This document shows positions 32,334-42,687 of a stretch of DNA of 64,000 nucleotides, piece after piece (within the stretch, counting starts at the first letter, position 1; every line of letters starts with the position of its first letter). The translations under genes and the position numbers were made by a program. The notes beneath the pieces are model-generated. The model saw nothing but the letters and a program-made list of their open reading frames with translations. It did no database searches and was not told the origin of the DNA. Source of the stretch: Rhodospirillales bacterium URHD0017 (GTDB lineage Bacteria; Pseudomonadota; Alphaproteobacteria; Reyranellales; Reyranellaceae). The stretch spans positions 89,822 to 153,821 of the forward strand of contig FODP01000016.1 of the NCBI GenBank assembly GCA_900110395.1, given 5' to 3'.

Positions 32334-34775
32334 TCAAGGATAGAGCGGCACCTTGGCGCGCAGCGTCGTATCGGCCGAGGCGAGCGCAAGCGGCAACGTC
32401 CCGCACAGGGCGGCAAGCGGCATGCGGCCGGCCGCGACCTCGAGCGGCGCGCCGTCGAAGGCGTTCACGACGCCGGAGGGAACGTCGTCCAGCACGACAG
32501 CGGTGTCGCGCCAGCCATCGGGCACAAGACGCACGTCACCCGATGCCAACGGCAGACGCAGCGCGAGCCGCGGCGCCACCACCAGGGCCCATGCCTCCGG
32601 CCGGCGGCGGACGAAGGCGAACATGGCGTCGGCCAGCGGACCTTCGAGCCTGACCGGCCGATAGTCGCCGTCCTCGAACAACGGCGAGAGCCGCTGGCGC
32701 AGCGTCAGAGCGCGCGCGATCAAAGCCTGCTTGATGCGGCCGTCACGCCAGCCGGCCGCCAGCTCGCGCAACGGCCCGGCGGGCGGACCGGCGACGCGGC
32801 GTGGCCAGTCGACCGGCCGGCGATTGTCGGGATCGACCAGGCTCAGGTCCCAGAGCTCACCGCCCTGGTAGAGATCGGGCACGCCCGGCACCGTCAGGCG
32901 CAGCAGGCATTGGGCCAGGCCGTTCAGTGCGCCGGCCGGGGCGATCCGATGCACCAGGGCCGCGATCCGCTGCAGCAGGTCGGGCAGCGCCGCCTCGGCC
33001 ACCAGCGCCGTGGTGAAGTCGCGCGCCGCCGCCTCGTAGGGCTCGTCGATGGCGGCCCAGTCGCTGGCGAGCTTGGCCTCGCGCAGCGCCTTCTGCTGCC
33101 AGGCGGCGAGCCGTTCAGCGAAGGCGCGGCGGCCGGCGCGATCACCGGCGTCGAGATCGACGGGCCAGGCGCCGACGATGGTCTGCAGCAACAGGGCGAC
33201 ATCGCCGGCGACAGGCGCGCCGTCACGGCAGAGCGACCGGCTGGCCTCGACCCAGTCGCGCTGCAGGGCCGCCCATTCCGCCGCCATGCCACTCAGCACC
33301 GCGAGCCGGGCGCGCACGTCCTCGCCGCGCTTGTGGTCGTGGGTGGCGGTAGCCAGCAGCGCGCGCGGCCAGTCGGCGCGGCGGCGCTGCATGCGGCGAT
33401 GGAAGGCGTCGGCGTCGAGGGCGAAGGTGGCGGGATCGAAGCCGACGTCGTTGCGCGACAGCAGGCGGCCGTAGCGATAGAAGCCGGTGTCCTCGACCGC
33501 CTTGGCGGCGATCGGCGCGCTGAGCTGCTGGAAGCGCGCCACGGCACTGCGGCGATCAGGCTCGGCAAAGCGGCGCACCAGTGGATCGATCGCCCAACGG
33601 TCGGTCGCGAGGCAGCTGCGACGCGCGCCGGCGGCGGCGCGGTCGAGCACGGCGCGGTCGGCGGCCGAGAGCGCGCCGCCGCGGGAATAAGTTCGATAAA
33701 CCGGGAAATGCGCCAGCAGCTCGCCCAGCACGCGGCGCAGCAGCGGCGGCGCCAGCTCGCCCCCGGCGAAGCCGGCGGCGCAGGCGTCGAGCTGGGCGCC
33801 AAAGCTGCGCGCCAGAATCTCGCGGCGGGCGGGCTCCTCTTCCGCGGCGAAATCGGCCGGCCGGCCGCTCAGCGCCGACCAGGCCTCGGCCAGCGCGCGC
33901 TCGCCGGCCGACTCGTGCTGCAGGGCGTTGACCTCGTCCATGAAATCATAGCCGGTCGTGCCGTCGCAGCCCCAGTCGGCCGGCAGGGTCTCGCCGGCCA
34001 GCAGGATCTTCTCAACCACGAGCCAGGCGCCGGGTCCCAATCGTGCGCGCAAGGTTTGGCAGTAGGCGGCGGGATCGGTCAGGCCATCGACGTGGTCGAT
34101 GCGCAGGCCATCGACGATGCCCTCCTGGTGCAGACGCAGCGGCAGGGCATGGACGGCCTCGAAGGCCTCTGGCTCCTCCATGCGCAGGCAGACCAGCTCG
34201 TTGATGTCGAAGAAGCGCCGCCAGTTGATGCGATCGCCGGCGCTGCGCCACCAGGCGAGCCGCCAGTGTTGTTCTTCCAGGCCGCCCTCGACGGCGGGCA
34301 GGCGATGCGAGAAGTAGCGGAAGCTGTCGCCGTCGCGTTCGAGCTCGCCCGCGGCCAGCACCTCGTCGAGCGGGCGGCCGAGGATGGGCAGCAGGACCTT
34401 GTCGTCCGCCTCCCAGTCGATATCGAACCAGCGGGCGAAACGGCTGGCGCGGCCATGGCGCAGCACGTCGGCCCACCAGGCGTTGGCCGTGTCGGCCGCC
34501 ATGTGGTTGGGCACGATGTCGAGGATCATGCCCATCCCCGACTTGGCGAGCGCCGAGGAGAGCGCCCGCAAGCCCGCCTTGCCGCCCAGCTCGGGATTGA
34601 TGCGCGTGGCGTCGATCACGTCGTAGCCGTGCTGCGAGCCCGGGCGCGCCGTGGCGATGGGTGAGGCGTAGAGGTGGCTGACGCCGAGCCGCGCGAAATA
34701 CGGCACCAGCGCCTCGGCGTCGGCGAAGGCGAAGCCGCGATGGAATTGCAGGCGCAGCGTCGCGCGCGGCGTCAT
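32334..34775 (-). CDS. treY: malto-oligosyltrehalose synthase TreY
   Basis: 813 aa. Converts the reducing end of malto-oligosaccharides into a trehalose unit. GH13 landmarks: LRLQFHRGF, YASPIATARPGSQHGYD, LDIVPNHMA, GLRIDHVDGL (nucleophile Asp), VVEKILLAGE (acid Glu), GTTGYDFM, and a C-terminal VPGVPDLYQGGE. Complete by length. Start at ATG 34775 overlaps malQ by ATGA. Last gene of the operon. Acts with TreZ, two genes upstream, to release trehalose. Confidence 0.95.
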   Translation of the reverse strand: MTPRATLRLQFHRGFAFADAEALVPYFARLGVSHLYASPIATARPGSQHGYDVIDATRINPELGGKAGLRALSSALAKSGMGMILDIVPNHMAADTANAWWADVLRHGRASRFARWFDIDWEADDKVLLPILGRPLDEVLAAGELERDGDSFRYFSHRLPAVEGGLEEQHWRLAWWRSAGDRINWRRFFDINELVCLRMEEPEAFEAVHALPLRLHQEGIVDGLRIDHVDGLTDPAAYCQTLRARLGPGAWLVVEKILLAGETLPADWGCDGTTGYDFMDEVNALQHESAGERALAEAWSALSGRPADFAAEEEPARREILARSFGAQLDACAAGFAGGELAPPLLRRVLGELLAHFPVYRTYSRGGALSAADRAVLDRAAAGARRSCLATDRWAIDPLVRRFAEPDRRSAVARFQQLSAPIAAKAVEDTGFYRYGRLLSRNDVGFDPATFALDADAFHRRMQRRRADWPRALLATATHDHKRGEDVRARLAVLSGMAAEWAALQRDWVEASRSLCRDGAPVAGDVALLLQTIVGAWPVDLDAGDRAGRRAFAERLAAWQQKALREAKLASDWAAIDEPYEAAARDFTTALVAEAALPDLLQRIAALVHRIAPAGALNGLAQCLLRLTVPGVPDLYQGGELWDLSLVDPDNRRPVDWPRRVAGPPAGPLRELAAGWRDGRIKQALIARALTLRQRLSPLFEDGDYRPVRLEGPLADAMFAFVRRRPEAWALVVAPRLALRLPLASGDVRLVPDGWRDTAVVLDDVPSGVVNAFDGAPLEVAAGRMPLAALCGTLPLALASADTTLRAKVPLYP

Positions 34776-36628
34776 CGGCGATGGCGGCGGATGATATCGA
34801 CGCGGTTCTGCACCGCCGGCGCCTCGAACAGGGCGCGTGCCGGCGGCTCGAGGCGGCGGCGCCAGTTGGGATGCTCGTCGATCGTGCCGGGCAGGTTGGG
34901 CTGCTCGACAAGGCCCAGCAGGTCCTCCAGCGGCGCCAGCATCAGCGGCGAGGGCGACTGGGCCACATAGCCCAGCGCCGCATCGACGGCGGCCGCCGGC
35001 TGGTCGGTGGGCGGCATCTGCCCGTCGAGCCCGGCCTTGCCGAAGGCCCGCCACAGCCGCGCGCGATCCTGCTGGCGCGCCTGGTCCTCGCCCGGCGTGC
35101 CGAGGCCGAGCGCGCGGCGGGTGCGGATGTCCTCGCCGGTCCACCAGCCGGCCACGGTCGGCAAGTCGTGGGTGGTGGTCATGGCGACGGCGTCGGCCCG
35201 CCAGCGCGACGGCTTCTTGAAGTTGAGCCGCGTGCGCTCGAACCACAGCACGTCCATGCCGGCGATGCCGGCGCGGCGCAGGCGGGCGCGGAACCCGGGC
35301 GGCACGGTGCCGAGATCCTCGCCGATCACCACCGCGCGGTGGCGATGCGATTCGAGCGCCAGCAGCGCCAGCAGATCCTCCAGCGGATAGGCGAGATAGG
35401 CGCCCTCGCCCGCCGGCTGGCCGCGCGGGATCAGCCAGAGCCGCATCAGCCCCATGATGTGGTCGATGCGAACGCCGCCGGCATGTGCCAGCGCGGCGCG
35501 CAACGTAGCGAGGAAGGGTGCGAAGCCGGTCGCCGCCAGGGCGCGCGGCGAGAAGCCGGTCAGGCCCCAATCCTGGCCGTGCGGATTGAAGGCATCGGGC
35601 GGCGCCCCGATCGACAGGCCGAGCAACAGGTCGGACTGACGCGTCCAGGCGTGGCTGCCGGCACGGTCCATGCCGATCGCGAGGTCGCTCAAAAGGCCGA
35701 TACGCATGCCGGCCGCCTTGGCCGCCTGTTGCGCCGCCGCGAAGGAGCGGGCCGTGATCCATTGCAGGAAGAGGTGAAAGCGGTCGGAGCCTGCCGCCTG
35801 CTCGGCCTCGAAGCGGGCGTGCTGGCTGAGGGCCTCGCCACCCTCGACGACGAAGCGCTCGAACTCGCGCAAGAGCGGCGTGTCGACCTGGTCGAACTCC
35901 TCGAACAAGGTGCGCAGGCGGGCGAACTTGGCGGCACCGGCGGCGGACCAGTCGATCAAAGCAGCACCTTCCAAGGCGTCGTCAGAGGCGACGGCGGTGG
36001 AATCGAAGGTCGCCGACGGATCGGCGTAGAGCGGATTGAGGAACAGCCGGCTCGACGGCGAGTACGGACCGTAGCGCGCCGGATCGTGGGGGAAGAGGCT
36101 GTGCACCGGGCTGAGGGCCACGGCATCGGCGCCGTGTCGTGCGGCGGCCTCGGCAAGCTCGCGCACGGCGCCGGCGTCGCCGATGCCGCCGTCGCCGGCG
36201 CGGCGCAGGCCATAGACCTGCGCCGCCACGCCCCACATGCGCTCGCCGCCGCCGATATCCTGCAGGGTGATGCAGCGCGGCGGCGCCACAGCCACGGTGA
36301 TCTCGCGATCGGCGAAGCGCAGGCGGTGATAGCCCAGCCGACCAATAGCGGGCAGCGCGCCATCGCGCAGGACAACGAGCTTCTTGTCGCCGCCTTCCAG
36401 CGCGAGCTCGGCCGAATGGTCGGCGTCGATACCAGGAATCGTGATCGGCCGGCCGACGCGCACGGTAACCAGCGGCGGCACGGCAACCGGCGCATCGCCC
36501 GCATCAAGCGCCTCGAGGAGGCGGCGCAGCGATTCGGTCCTCACCCTTTGCGGGCGGCCCGTGGAATCGGTCCAGTCGACGGCCACTCCGGCTGAGCGGG
36601 CGCGGGCCAGGACCGCTTCCTCGTTCAT
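34772..36628 (-). CDS. malQ: 4-alpha-glucanotransferase MalQ
   Basis: 618 aa. GH77 enzyme that transfers glucan chains between oligosaccharides and releases glucose. Landmarks: YGPYSPSSRLFLNPLY (~195), GVRIDHIMGLMRLW (nucleophile Asp), AVVIGEDLGTVP (acid Glu), MTTTHDLPTVAGWW (Asp). A ~130-aa N-terminal region with beta pattern precedes the barrel, as in many proteobacterial MalQ. ATGA overlaps at both ends, with treZ before and treY after. It probably adjusts the length of chains released by GlgX for TreY. Confidence 0.93.
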   Translation of the reverse strand: MNEEAVLARARSAGVAVDWTDSTGRPQRVRTESLRRLLEALDAGDAPVAVPPLVTVRVGRPITIPGIDADHSAELALEGGDKKLVVLRDGALPAIGRLGYHRLRFADREITVAVAPPRCITLQDIGGGERMWGVAAQVYGLRRAGDGGIGDAGAVRELAEAAARHGADAVALSPVHSLFPHDPARYGPYSPSSRLFLNPLYADPSATFDSTAVASDDALEGAALIDWSAAGAAKFARLRTLFEEFDQVDTPLLREFERFVVEGGEALSQHARFEAEQAAGSDRFHLFLQWITARSFAAAQQAAKAAGMRIGLLSDLAIGMDRAGSHAWTRQSDLLLGLSIGAPPDAFNPHGQDWGLTGFSPRALAATGFAPFLATLRAALAHAGGVRIDHIMGLMRLWLIPRGQPAGEGAYLAYPLEDLLALLALESHRHRAVVIGEDLGTVPPGFRARLRRAGIAGMDVLWFERTRLNFKKPSRWRADAVAMTTTHDLPTVAGWWTGEDIRTRRALGLGTPGEDQARQQDRARLWRAFGKAGLDGQMPPTDQPAAAVDAALGYVAQSPSPLMLAPLEDLLGLVEQPNLPGTIDEHPNWRRRLEPPARALFEAPAVQNRVDIIRRHRR

Positions 36629-38382
36629 CCTGCCGGGTCCAGGAAAGCGACGGTGGCCGGTCCCGCAAGCCGGCCGGCGCGAACCTCCTCGCTGGCGCCG
36701 GCCCGCGTCTCGAACAACAGGTCGCCCTTCGGCGGATCGACGGCGCAGTCGTCGCGGCCGAGATTGCTGATTAGCGCCAGCACCGCCCCGTCGCCAAGAC
36801 GCCAGCGCGCGGTAACGCAGGCCGGGCCAGCCGCCTTCGCTGAAAGCGATCGTGCGCCAGCCAGACGAGGCACCAGGGCGGCGGCGCGCAGCGCCAGCAG
36901 CTGGCGATAGAGCGCGCGCCGGTCGGCGTCTTCGGCGACCGGACGGCTGCTCTCGAAGGTCGCGAGCGCGTTGGGGTCGGGAATCGTCTCGGCCGCCTCG
37001 CCGTCGTGGAAGCCCGCGAAGGCCGCGAACTCGCGGCGTCGGCCGTCGCGCACGGCTTTCGCGAGCTCGCCGTGATGGTCGGTGAAGAACAGGAAGGGCG
37101 TCCGGCTGGCGCCCTCCTCGCCCATAAAGATCAGCGGGATCTGCGGAGAGAGAAGCTGCAGGGCGATCGCGGCTTCGAGCACCGCGGCATCGACGCGCTC
37201 GGCCAGCCGGTCGCCGAACGGCCGGTTGCCGACCTGGTCGTGGTTCTGCAGGAACAGCACGAAGGCGGTGGGAGCGAGATCGGCGCTGGGCGTGCCGCGG
37301 CACTCGCCCTTGCGATAGGCGGAGGGTTCGCCCTGGTAGACGAAGCCTTCGCCGAGGCAGCGCGCCAGGCGCTCGGCCGGCCGCTCGGCATAGTCGGCGT
37401 AGTAGCCGTCGGCGTCGCCGGTCAGCAGGGCGTGCAGGACATGATGGCCATCGTCGTTCCACTGGGCGTCGAAGCCGCGGCGCAGGTGATCGGCCACGTT
37501 GCCGTCGTGCTCGAGCACGAGGTGGATATGGCGGCCGGGCTCGACGGTGGCGCGGACCTCGGCCGCCATCTCATCCAGCCAGTCGGGGGCCGCGATGGCG
37601 TGCACGGCGTCGAAGCGCAGGCCGTCGAAGCGATACTCCATCAGCCAATAGAGCGCGTTCTCGGTGAAGAAGCGGCGCACCTCGGGGCGGCGGAAATCGA
37701 TGGCGGCCCCCCATGGCGTCGCAACGTCTGTGCGGAAGAAGCTTGGGGCGTAAGCGGCGAGATAGTTCCCGTCCGGCCCGAAGTGGTTGTAGACGACGTC
37801 GAGGAAGATCATCAGGCCGTGGCCGTGCGCGGCGTCGACCAGCGCCTTCAGGTCATCGGGCGCGCCATAGGCGGCATCGGGCGCGAAGGGCAGGACGCCG
37901 TCGTAGCCCCAGTTGCGCGTGCCAGGGAAATCGTTGACCGGCATCAGCTCGACGGCGGTGATGCCGAGCTGGGCCAGATCGGGCAGCCTCGCGGCGACAC
38001 CGGCAAAGCCGCCCAGGCTGCCGGCATGCAGCTCGTAGAGCACGGCCTCCTGCCATTTGCGGCCACGCCACTCCGGATGCCGCCAGCGATAGGCGCGCGG
38101 GTCGACGACCAGGCTGGGATCGTGAACGTCGCCACCTTGGGCGCGCGATGCCGGATCGGGCACCGCAAGCCCATCGGCCAGCCGATAGCGATAGCGCGCC
38201 CCTGCTCCACAAGCCGCTTCGGCCTCGAACCAGCCCTCGGCATTGCGCATCATCGGCACGGCGCCGAGACCATCGACGTCCACAGCCACCTCACGCTGGC
38301 CGGGCGCCCACAGGCGAAAGCGCGTATGGGCCGGATCGACCAGGGTGGCGCCGAACGGCAGGTCGCGCGCGAAGCTGGTCAC
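36625..38382 (-). CDS. treZ: malto-oligosyltrehalose trehalohydrolase TreZ
   Basis: 585 aa from GTG 38382, overlapping glgX as GTGA. Releases free trehalose from maltooligosyl trehalose. An N-terminal beta domain (RFRLWAPGQREVAVDV) is followed by the GH13 barrel: LYELHAGSLGGF, VELMPVNDFPGTRNWGYDGV, LDVVYNHFGPDGNYL, FDGLRFDAVHAI (nucleophile Asp), HLVLEHDGN (Glu), LFLQNHDQVGNRP (Asp). Complete. Confidence 0.95.
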   Translation of the reverse strand: MTSFARDLPFGATLVDPAHTRFRLWAPGQREVAVDVDGLGAVPMMRNAEGWFEAEAACGAGARYRYRLADGLAVPDPASRAQGGDVHDPSLVVDPRAYRWRHPEWRGRKWQEAVLYELHAGSLGGFAGVAARLPDLAQLGITAVELMPVNDFPGTRNWGYDGVLPFAPDAAYGAPDDLKALVDAAHGHGLMIFLDVVYNHFGPDGNYLAAYAPSFFRTDVATPWGAAIDFRRPEVRRFFTENALYWLMEYRFDGLRFDAVHAIAAPDWLDEMAAEVRATVEPGRHIHLVLEHDGNVADHLRRGFDAQWNDDGHHVLHALLTGDADGYYADYAERPAERLARCLGEGFVYQGEPSAYRKGECRGTPSADLAPTAFVLFLQNHDQVGNRPFGDRLAERVDAAVLEAAIALQLLSPQIPLIFMGEEGASRTPFLFFTDHHGELAKAVRDGRRREFAAFAGFHDGEAAETIPDPNALATFESSRPVAEDADRRALYRQLLALRAAALVPRLAGARSLSAKAAGPACVTARWRLGDGAVLALISNLGRDDCAVDPPKGDLLFETRAGASEEVRAGRLAGPATVAFLDPAG

Positions 38383-40496
38383 GATGGCCGCTCCGGGGGC
38401 CGGTCCTTGAGGCTGCTCAAGGTCAGCGCGACGCTGCGCGGACCGATCATCAGGTCGTCGCTGCTGAGATAGCGTTCGGGGGCGTCGGGCTCGGCGCTGT
38501 CCAGCAGCAGGCGTGCCGGTCGGCCGGGCGGCGGCAGGCGAAAGAGCTGCGGCTCGCCGGTTGCGTTGAAGAACGCCGTCAGGATCGAGACCGCACCGTC
38601 GCCGTTGCGGCCGGCCAGGCGCAGCACCAGGCGCTGCTCCTTCGGGTTGTTCCACGAGTCGTTCGAGACCTGCTCGCCGGAGACGTCGAACCAGGCGATG
38701 TCACGGATACCCTCCACCAGCTCGGCCTGGCCATGCATGAAGCGCGGAGCCCGCAACACGGCGTGGCGGCGGCGCAGGTCGGCGATCCGAGCGGCGAACC
38801 GGGTGAGGTTCCTGCCGTCCTCGCCATCGGCCTGCTTCCAGTCGACCCACGAGATCTCGTTGTCCTGGCAATAGGCGTTGTTGTTGCCCTTCTGGGTGCG
38901 GCCGAACTCGTCGCCGCCCAGCACCATCGGCGTGCCCTGCGCCAGAAACACGGTGGCCAGCAGCGCACGCTGCAGGCTCCGGCGCGTGTCGAGGATGGCG
39001 GGATCGTCGGCCGGGCCTTCGGCGCCCCAGTTGGCCGAGTAGTTGTCGGCGTGGCCGTCGTTGTTGTCCTCGCCGTTAGCCTCGTTGTGGCGTTCGGCAT
39101 AGCTCACCGTGTCGGCCAGGGTGAAGCCGTCGTGGCTGGCGGCGAAGTTGATCGACGCCCACGGCCGGCGCGCCCGCCTGTCGAAGAAGTCGGCCGAGCC
39201 GGCAAGGCGCGCGGCAAAATCCGAGCGCTGCCCCTCGTCGCCGCGCCAGTAGCGGCGGATGCCATCACGAAAACGGTCGTTCCATTCGGCGAAGCCCGGC
39301 GGATGGTTGCCGAGCTGGTAGCCGCCCGGGCCGATGTCCCACGGCTCGGAGATCAGTTTTACGCGCGACATCACCGGGTCCTGACGGATGGCGTCGAAGA
39401 AGCCGGAGCCGGTATCGAATCCGTGCCCCTCGCGACCGAGCGTCACGCCGAGGTCGAAGCGGAAGCCGTCGACATGGAAGGAGGTAACCCAGTAGCGCAG
39501 CGAATCCATCACCATCTGCAACACGCGCGGCGTCGAAAGGTTCACCGTGTTGCCGGTGCCGGTGTCGTTGACACAATGTCGCGGATTGTCGGCAACCAAT
39601 CGGTAGTAGCTGGCATTGTCGAGGCCGCGGAATGAGAGCGTCGGCCCCATCTCGCTGCCCTCGGCCGTGTGGTTATAGACGACATCGAGAATCAGCTCGA
39701 TGCCGGCGGCGTGGAGGCGGCGGATGGCGATGCGCATCTCGTCGGGCGTGTTGTCCGAGAGGTAGCGCGGCTCGGGCGCGAAGAAGCCGATGCTGTTGTA
39801 GCCCCAGTAGTTGCGCAGCCCTTTCTGCAAGAGATTGCGGTCCTGCACGAAGGCGTGGACCGGCAGCAGCTCGACGGCGGTGACCCCGAGCCGCCTGATG
39901 TGGTCGATGAAGTGCGGATCGCCGAGCGCCGCGAAAGTGCCACGCTCATTGGGCCTGAGGTCCTGGCGCAGCATGCTGAGCCCGCGTACGTGGGTCTCGT
40001 AGATCACGGTATCGGACCACGGCACGTTGGGCGGCCGGTCGTCGGCCCAGTTGAAGCTGTCATCCGTGACGACGGCCTTCAGCATGCCCGGCGCGCTGTC
40101 GCGGCGATCGAAGGAAAGATCGGCGCGCGGCGAATTCACGCGATAGCCGAAGAGCGCATCCGACGGCCGCAATTCGCCGGCGAGACGCCTGGCATAGGGA
40201 TCAAGCAGGAGCTTGTGCTGGTTGAAGCGATGGCCGTCCTGCGGCTCGTACGGCCCGTAGGCACGATAGCCGTAGATCAGGCCGGCGCGCGCGTTGGGCA
40301 TGTAGCCGTGCCAGACTTCGTCGGTGCATTCCGGCAATTCGAAGCGTACGATCTCGCGCCGCCCCGACGGGTCGAAGATGCAGAGCTCGACCTTGGTGGC
40401 GTGGGCGGAGAACACCGCGAAGTTGGTGCCGAGCCCGTCCCAGGTGGCGCCCAGCGGATAGGGCGAACCCGCCAGCAGGCGGTCGGGCCATGCCAT
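38379..40496 (-). CDS. glgX: glycogen debranching enzyme GlgX
   Basis: 705 aa. Isoamylase-type enzyme that hydrolyses alpha-1,6 branches. CBM48-like N-terminus (SPYPLGATWDGLGTNFAVFS), then YETHVRGLSM, LDVVYNHTAEGS, VDGFRFDLGVTLG (Asp), LISEPWDIGPGGY (Glu), FAASHDGFTLAD (Asp) and GGDEFGRTQKGNNNAYCQDN. Complete. One base separates it from the glgB stop. Confidence 0.95.
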   Translation of the reverse strand: MAWPDRLLAGSPYPLGATWDGLGTNFAVFSAHATKVELCIFDPSGRREIVRFELPECTDEVWHGYMPNARAGLIYGYRAYGPYEPQDGHRFNQHKLLLDPYARRLAGELRPSDALFGYRVNSPRADLSFDRRDSAPGMLKAVVTDDSFNWADDRPPNVPWSDTVIYETHVRGLSMLRQDLRPNERGTFAALGDPHFIDHIRRLGVTAVELLPVHAFVQDRNLLQKGLRNYWGYNSIGFFAPEPRYLSDNTPDEMRIAIRRLHAAGIELILDVVYNHTAEGSEMGPTLSFRGLDNASYYRLVADNPRHCVNDTGTGNTVNLSTPRVLQMVMDSLRYWVTSFHVDGFRFDLGVTLGREGHGFDTGSGFFDAIRQDPVMSRVKLISEPWDIGPGGYQLGNHPPGFAEWNDRFRDGIRRYWRGDEGQRSDFAARLAGSADFFDRRARRPWASINFAASHDGFTLADTVSYAERHNEANGEDNNDGHADNYSANWGAEGPADDPAILDTRRSLQRALLATVFLAQGTPMVLGGDEFGRTQKGNNNAYCQDNEISWVDWKQADGEDGRNLTRFAARIADLRRRHAVLRAPRFMHGQAELVEGIRDIAWFDVSGEQVSNDSWNNPKEQRLVLRLAGRNGDGAVSILTAFFNATGEPQLFRLPPPGRPARLLLDSAEPDAPERYLSSDDLMIGPRSVALTLSSLKDRPPERPS

Positions 40497-40497
40497 C

Positions 40498-42687
40498 TCA
40501 GCCCTCCGCGCGCAGCATCACCGTGGCGAGCGGCGGCAAGGTCAGCAGGACGGATTGGGCTTCGCCATGCGAGGGCTGGTCGTGGGCGATGGCGCCGCCG
40601 TCATTGCCGAGGTCGCTGCCGCCGTAAAAGCGGGAGTCGGTGTTGGCAATCTCGCGCCAGCGGCCGGGCCGCGGCACGCCGACGCGATAGCCGTGCCGCG
40701 GCACCGGCGTCATGTTGCAGACGACCAGGACCGGAGCATCGCCTTCGCGGCCTTGGCGCACGAACCCGAAGACCGAATTGGCGCGATCGTCGCCGATCAG
40801 CCAGCGGAAGCCTTCGGGCTCGGCGTCGCGCCGGTGCAAGGCGGGCTCCGCCGCGTAGAGCCGGTTGAGGTCGCGCACCAGCCGCTGGATGCCGGCGTGG
40901 GCCGGATCGCCGAGCAGGCCCCAGTCGAGTTCGGCGTCGTGGTTCCATTCGTGCGGCTGGGCGATCTCGCAGCCCATGAACAGGAGCTTCTTGCCGGGAT
41001 GTGCCCACATGAAGCCGAGATAGGCACGCAGGTTGGCAAAGCGCTGCCAGCCGTCGCCCGGCATCTTGGCCAGCAGCGAGCCTTTGCCGTGCACGACCTC
41101 GTCGTGCGAGATCGGCAGGATGAACTTCTCAGAGAAGGCATAAAGCAGGCCAAAGGTGATGTCGTCGTGGTGGTAGGCGCGATGGATCGGCTGGTGCTCG
41201 ATGTAGCGCAGCGTGTCGTGCATCCAGCCCATGTTCCATTTGTAGGAGAAACCGAGTCCATCGGGCTGGGCCTGGGTGACGCCGGGCCAGGCGGTCGATT
41301 CCTCGGCGACGACGATGGCGCCGGGGCAGCGCTCGGCCACGACGGCATTGAGATGGCGCAGGAAGCCCACGGCCTCGAGGTTCTCGCGGCCGCCATAGAC
41401 GTTCGGGATCCAGGCGTCGGCCGGCCGGCTGTAGTCGCGATAGAGCATCGAGGCCACGGCATCGACCCGCAGCCCATCGACGTGATAGCGCTCCAACCAG
41501 TGCAGCGCGCTGGCGATCAGGAAGCCCTGCACCTCGCGGCGCCCGAAATTGTAGATGTAGGTGTTCCAGTCGCGATGGAAGCCCTCGCGCGGGTCGAGAT
41601 GCTCGTAGAGCGCCGTGCCGTCGAAGCGGGCGAGACCATGCGAATCGCTCGGGAAATGCGCCGGCACCCAGTCGAGCAGCAGGGCGATGCCGTTGGCGTG
41701 CAGCGCATCGACGAAGCGGGCGAAGGCTTCGGGCGGGCCGAAGCGCGAGGACGGCGCAAAAAGCCCGAGCGGCTGGTAGCCCCAGGAGCCGCCGAACGGA
41801 TGCTCGGTGATGGGTAGCAGCTCGACATGCGTGAAGCCGAGCTCGGCGACGTAGGGGATCAGCCGCTCGACGGCGAGATCCCACAGCGAGCCGCGCCGCT
41901 CCCCGGGCCGGAGCCACGAGCCGATGTGCACCTCGTAGATCGAGAGCGGCGCCTGCGGCGCCTGGCGCTCCGCGCGGCCGGCGAGCCATTTGTCGTCGGT
42001 CCAGCGGAACGGTCGCGGCGAGGGCACGATCGAGGCGGTGCCAGGCGCCAGCTCGGCCTGCTGCGCCACCGGGTCGGCCTTGTCTGGCTGGCGCACACCG
42101 CCCGGGCCCATGATGTCGTACTTGTAGCGCACGCCCATGCCGGCGCGCGGCACGAACAGTTCCCAGATGCCGGACGGATAGCGCAACCGCATGGGATGGC
42201 GCCGCGCATCCCATGAATTGAAATCGCCGATCACTGCCACGCGCTCGGCGTTGGGCGCCCAAACTGCGAAGCGCACGCCCGGCACGCCGTCGATGGTGGC
42301 GACGTTGGCGCCCAGCGCATCGGCCAGATGGAAGTGACGGCCTTCGTTGAACAGGTGCAGGTCGAGTTCGCCCAGCACAGGCCCGAAAGCGTAGGGATCT
42401 TCCGTCTCCTGCATCGCAGCCGGCCACTGGATGCGCAGCAGATAGGGCGACGCATCGGCCACGGCCCCCTCGAACAGTCCGGACTCGATCTCCGGCAAGG
42501 CTCCAAGCGACGCGCGGTCGGTGCGGCGCAGCACCTCGACCGATTGCGCGCCCGGCAGATAGGCACGGACGGTGCGGCCGTCCGGCCCGTCATGCGGCCC
42601 CAGCACGTGGAAGGAATCGCGATGACGCGCCGTCATCAGCGCCTCGACCTCGCCGCGGTCGAGCTGCGGTCTGGTCATTTCGTTCAC
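40498..42687 (-). CDS. glgB: 1,4-alpha-glucan branching enzyme GlgB
   Basis: 729 aa from GTG 42687 (GTGA overlap with treS); ATG 42678 is an alternative. N-terminal branching-enzyme domain plus CBM48 (FAVWAPNAERVAVIGDFN), barrel with YEVHIGSWLR, LLPITEHPFGGSWGYQ, DGLRVDAVASMLYRDY (Asp409), VVAEESTAW (Glu462) and LPISHDEVVHGKGS (Asp ~530). Introduces alpha-1,6 branches into the glucan made by GlgE. Complete. Confidence 0.95.
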   Translation of the reverse strand: MNEMTRPQLDRGEVEALMTARHRDSFHVLGPHDGPDGRTVRAYLPGAQSVEVLRRTDRASLGALPEIESGLFEGAVADASPYLLRIQWPAAMQETEDPYAFGPVLGELDLHLFNEGRHFHLADALGANVATIDGVPGVRFAVWAPNAERVAVIGDFNSWDARRHPMRLRYPSGIWELFVPRAGMGVRYKYDIMGPGGVRQPDKADPVAQQAELAPGTASIVPSPRPFRWTDDKWLAGRAERQAPQAPLSIYEVHIGSWLRPGERRGSLWDLAVERLIPYVAELGFTHVELLPITEHPFGGSWGYQPLGLFAPSSRFGPPEAFARFVDALHANGIALLLDWVPAHFPSDSHGLARFDGTALYEHLDPREGFHRDWNTYIYNFGRREVQGFLIASALHWLERYHVDGLRVDAVASMLYRDYSRPADAWIPNVYGGRENLEAVGFLRHLNAVVAERCPGAIVVAEESTAWPGVTQAQPDGLGFSYKWNMGWMHDTLRYIEHQPIHRAYHHDDITFGLLYAFSEKFILPISHDEVVHGKGSLLAKMPGDGWQRFANLRAYLGFMWAHPGKKLLFMGCEIAQPHEWNHDAELDWGLLGDPAHAGIQRLVRDLNRLYAAEPALHRRDAEPEGFRWLIGDDRANSVFGFVRQGREGDAPVLVVCNMTPVPRHGYRVGVPRPGRWREIANTDSRFYGGSDLGNDGGAIAHDQPSHGEAQSVLLTLPPLATVMLRAEG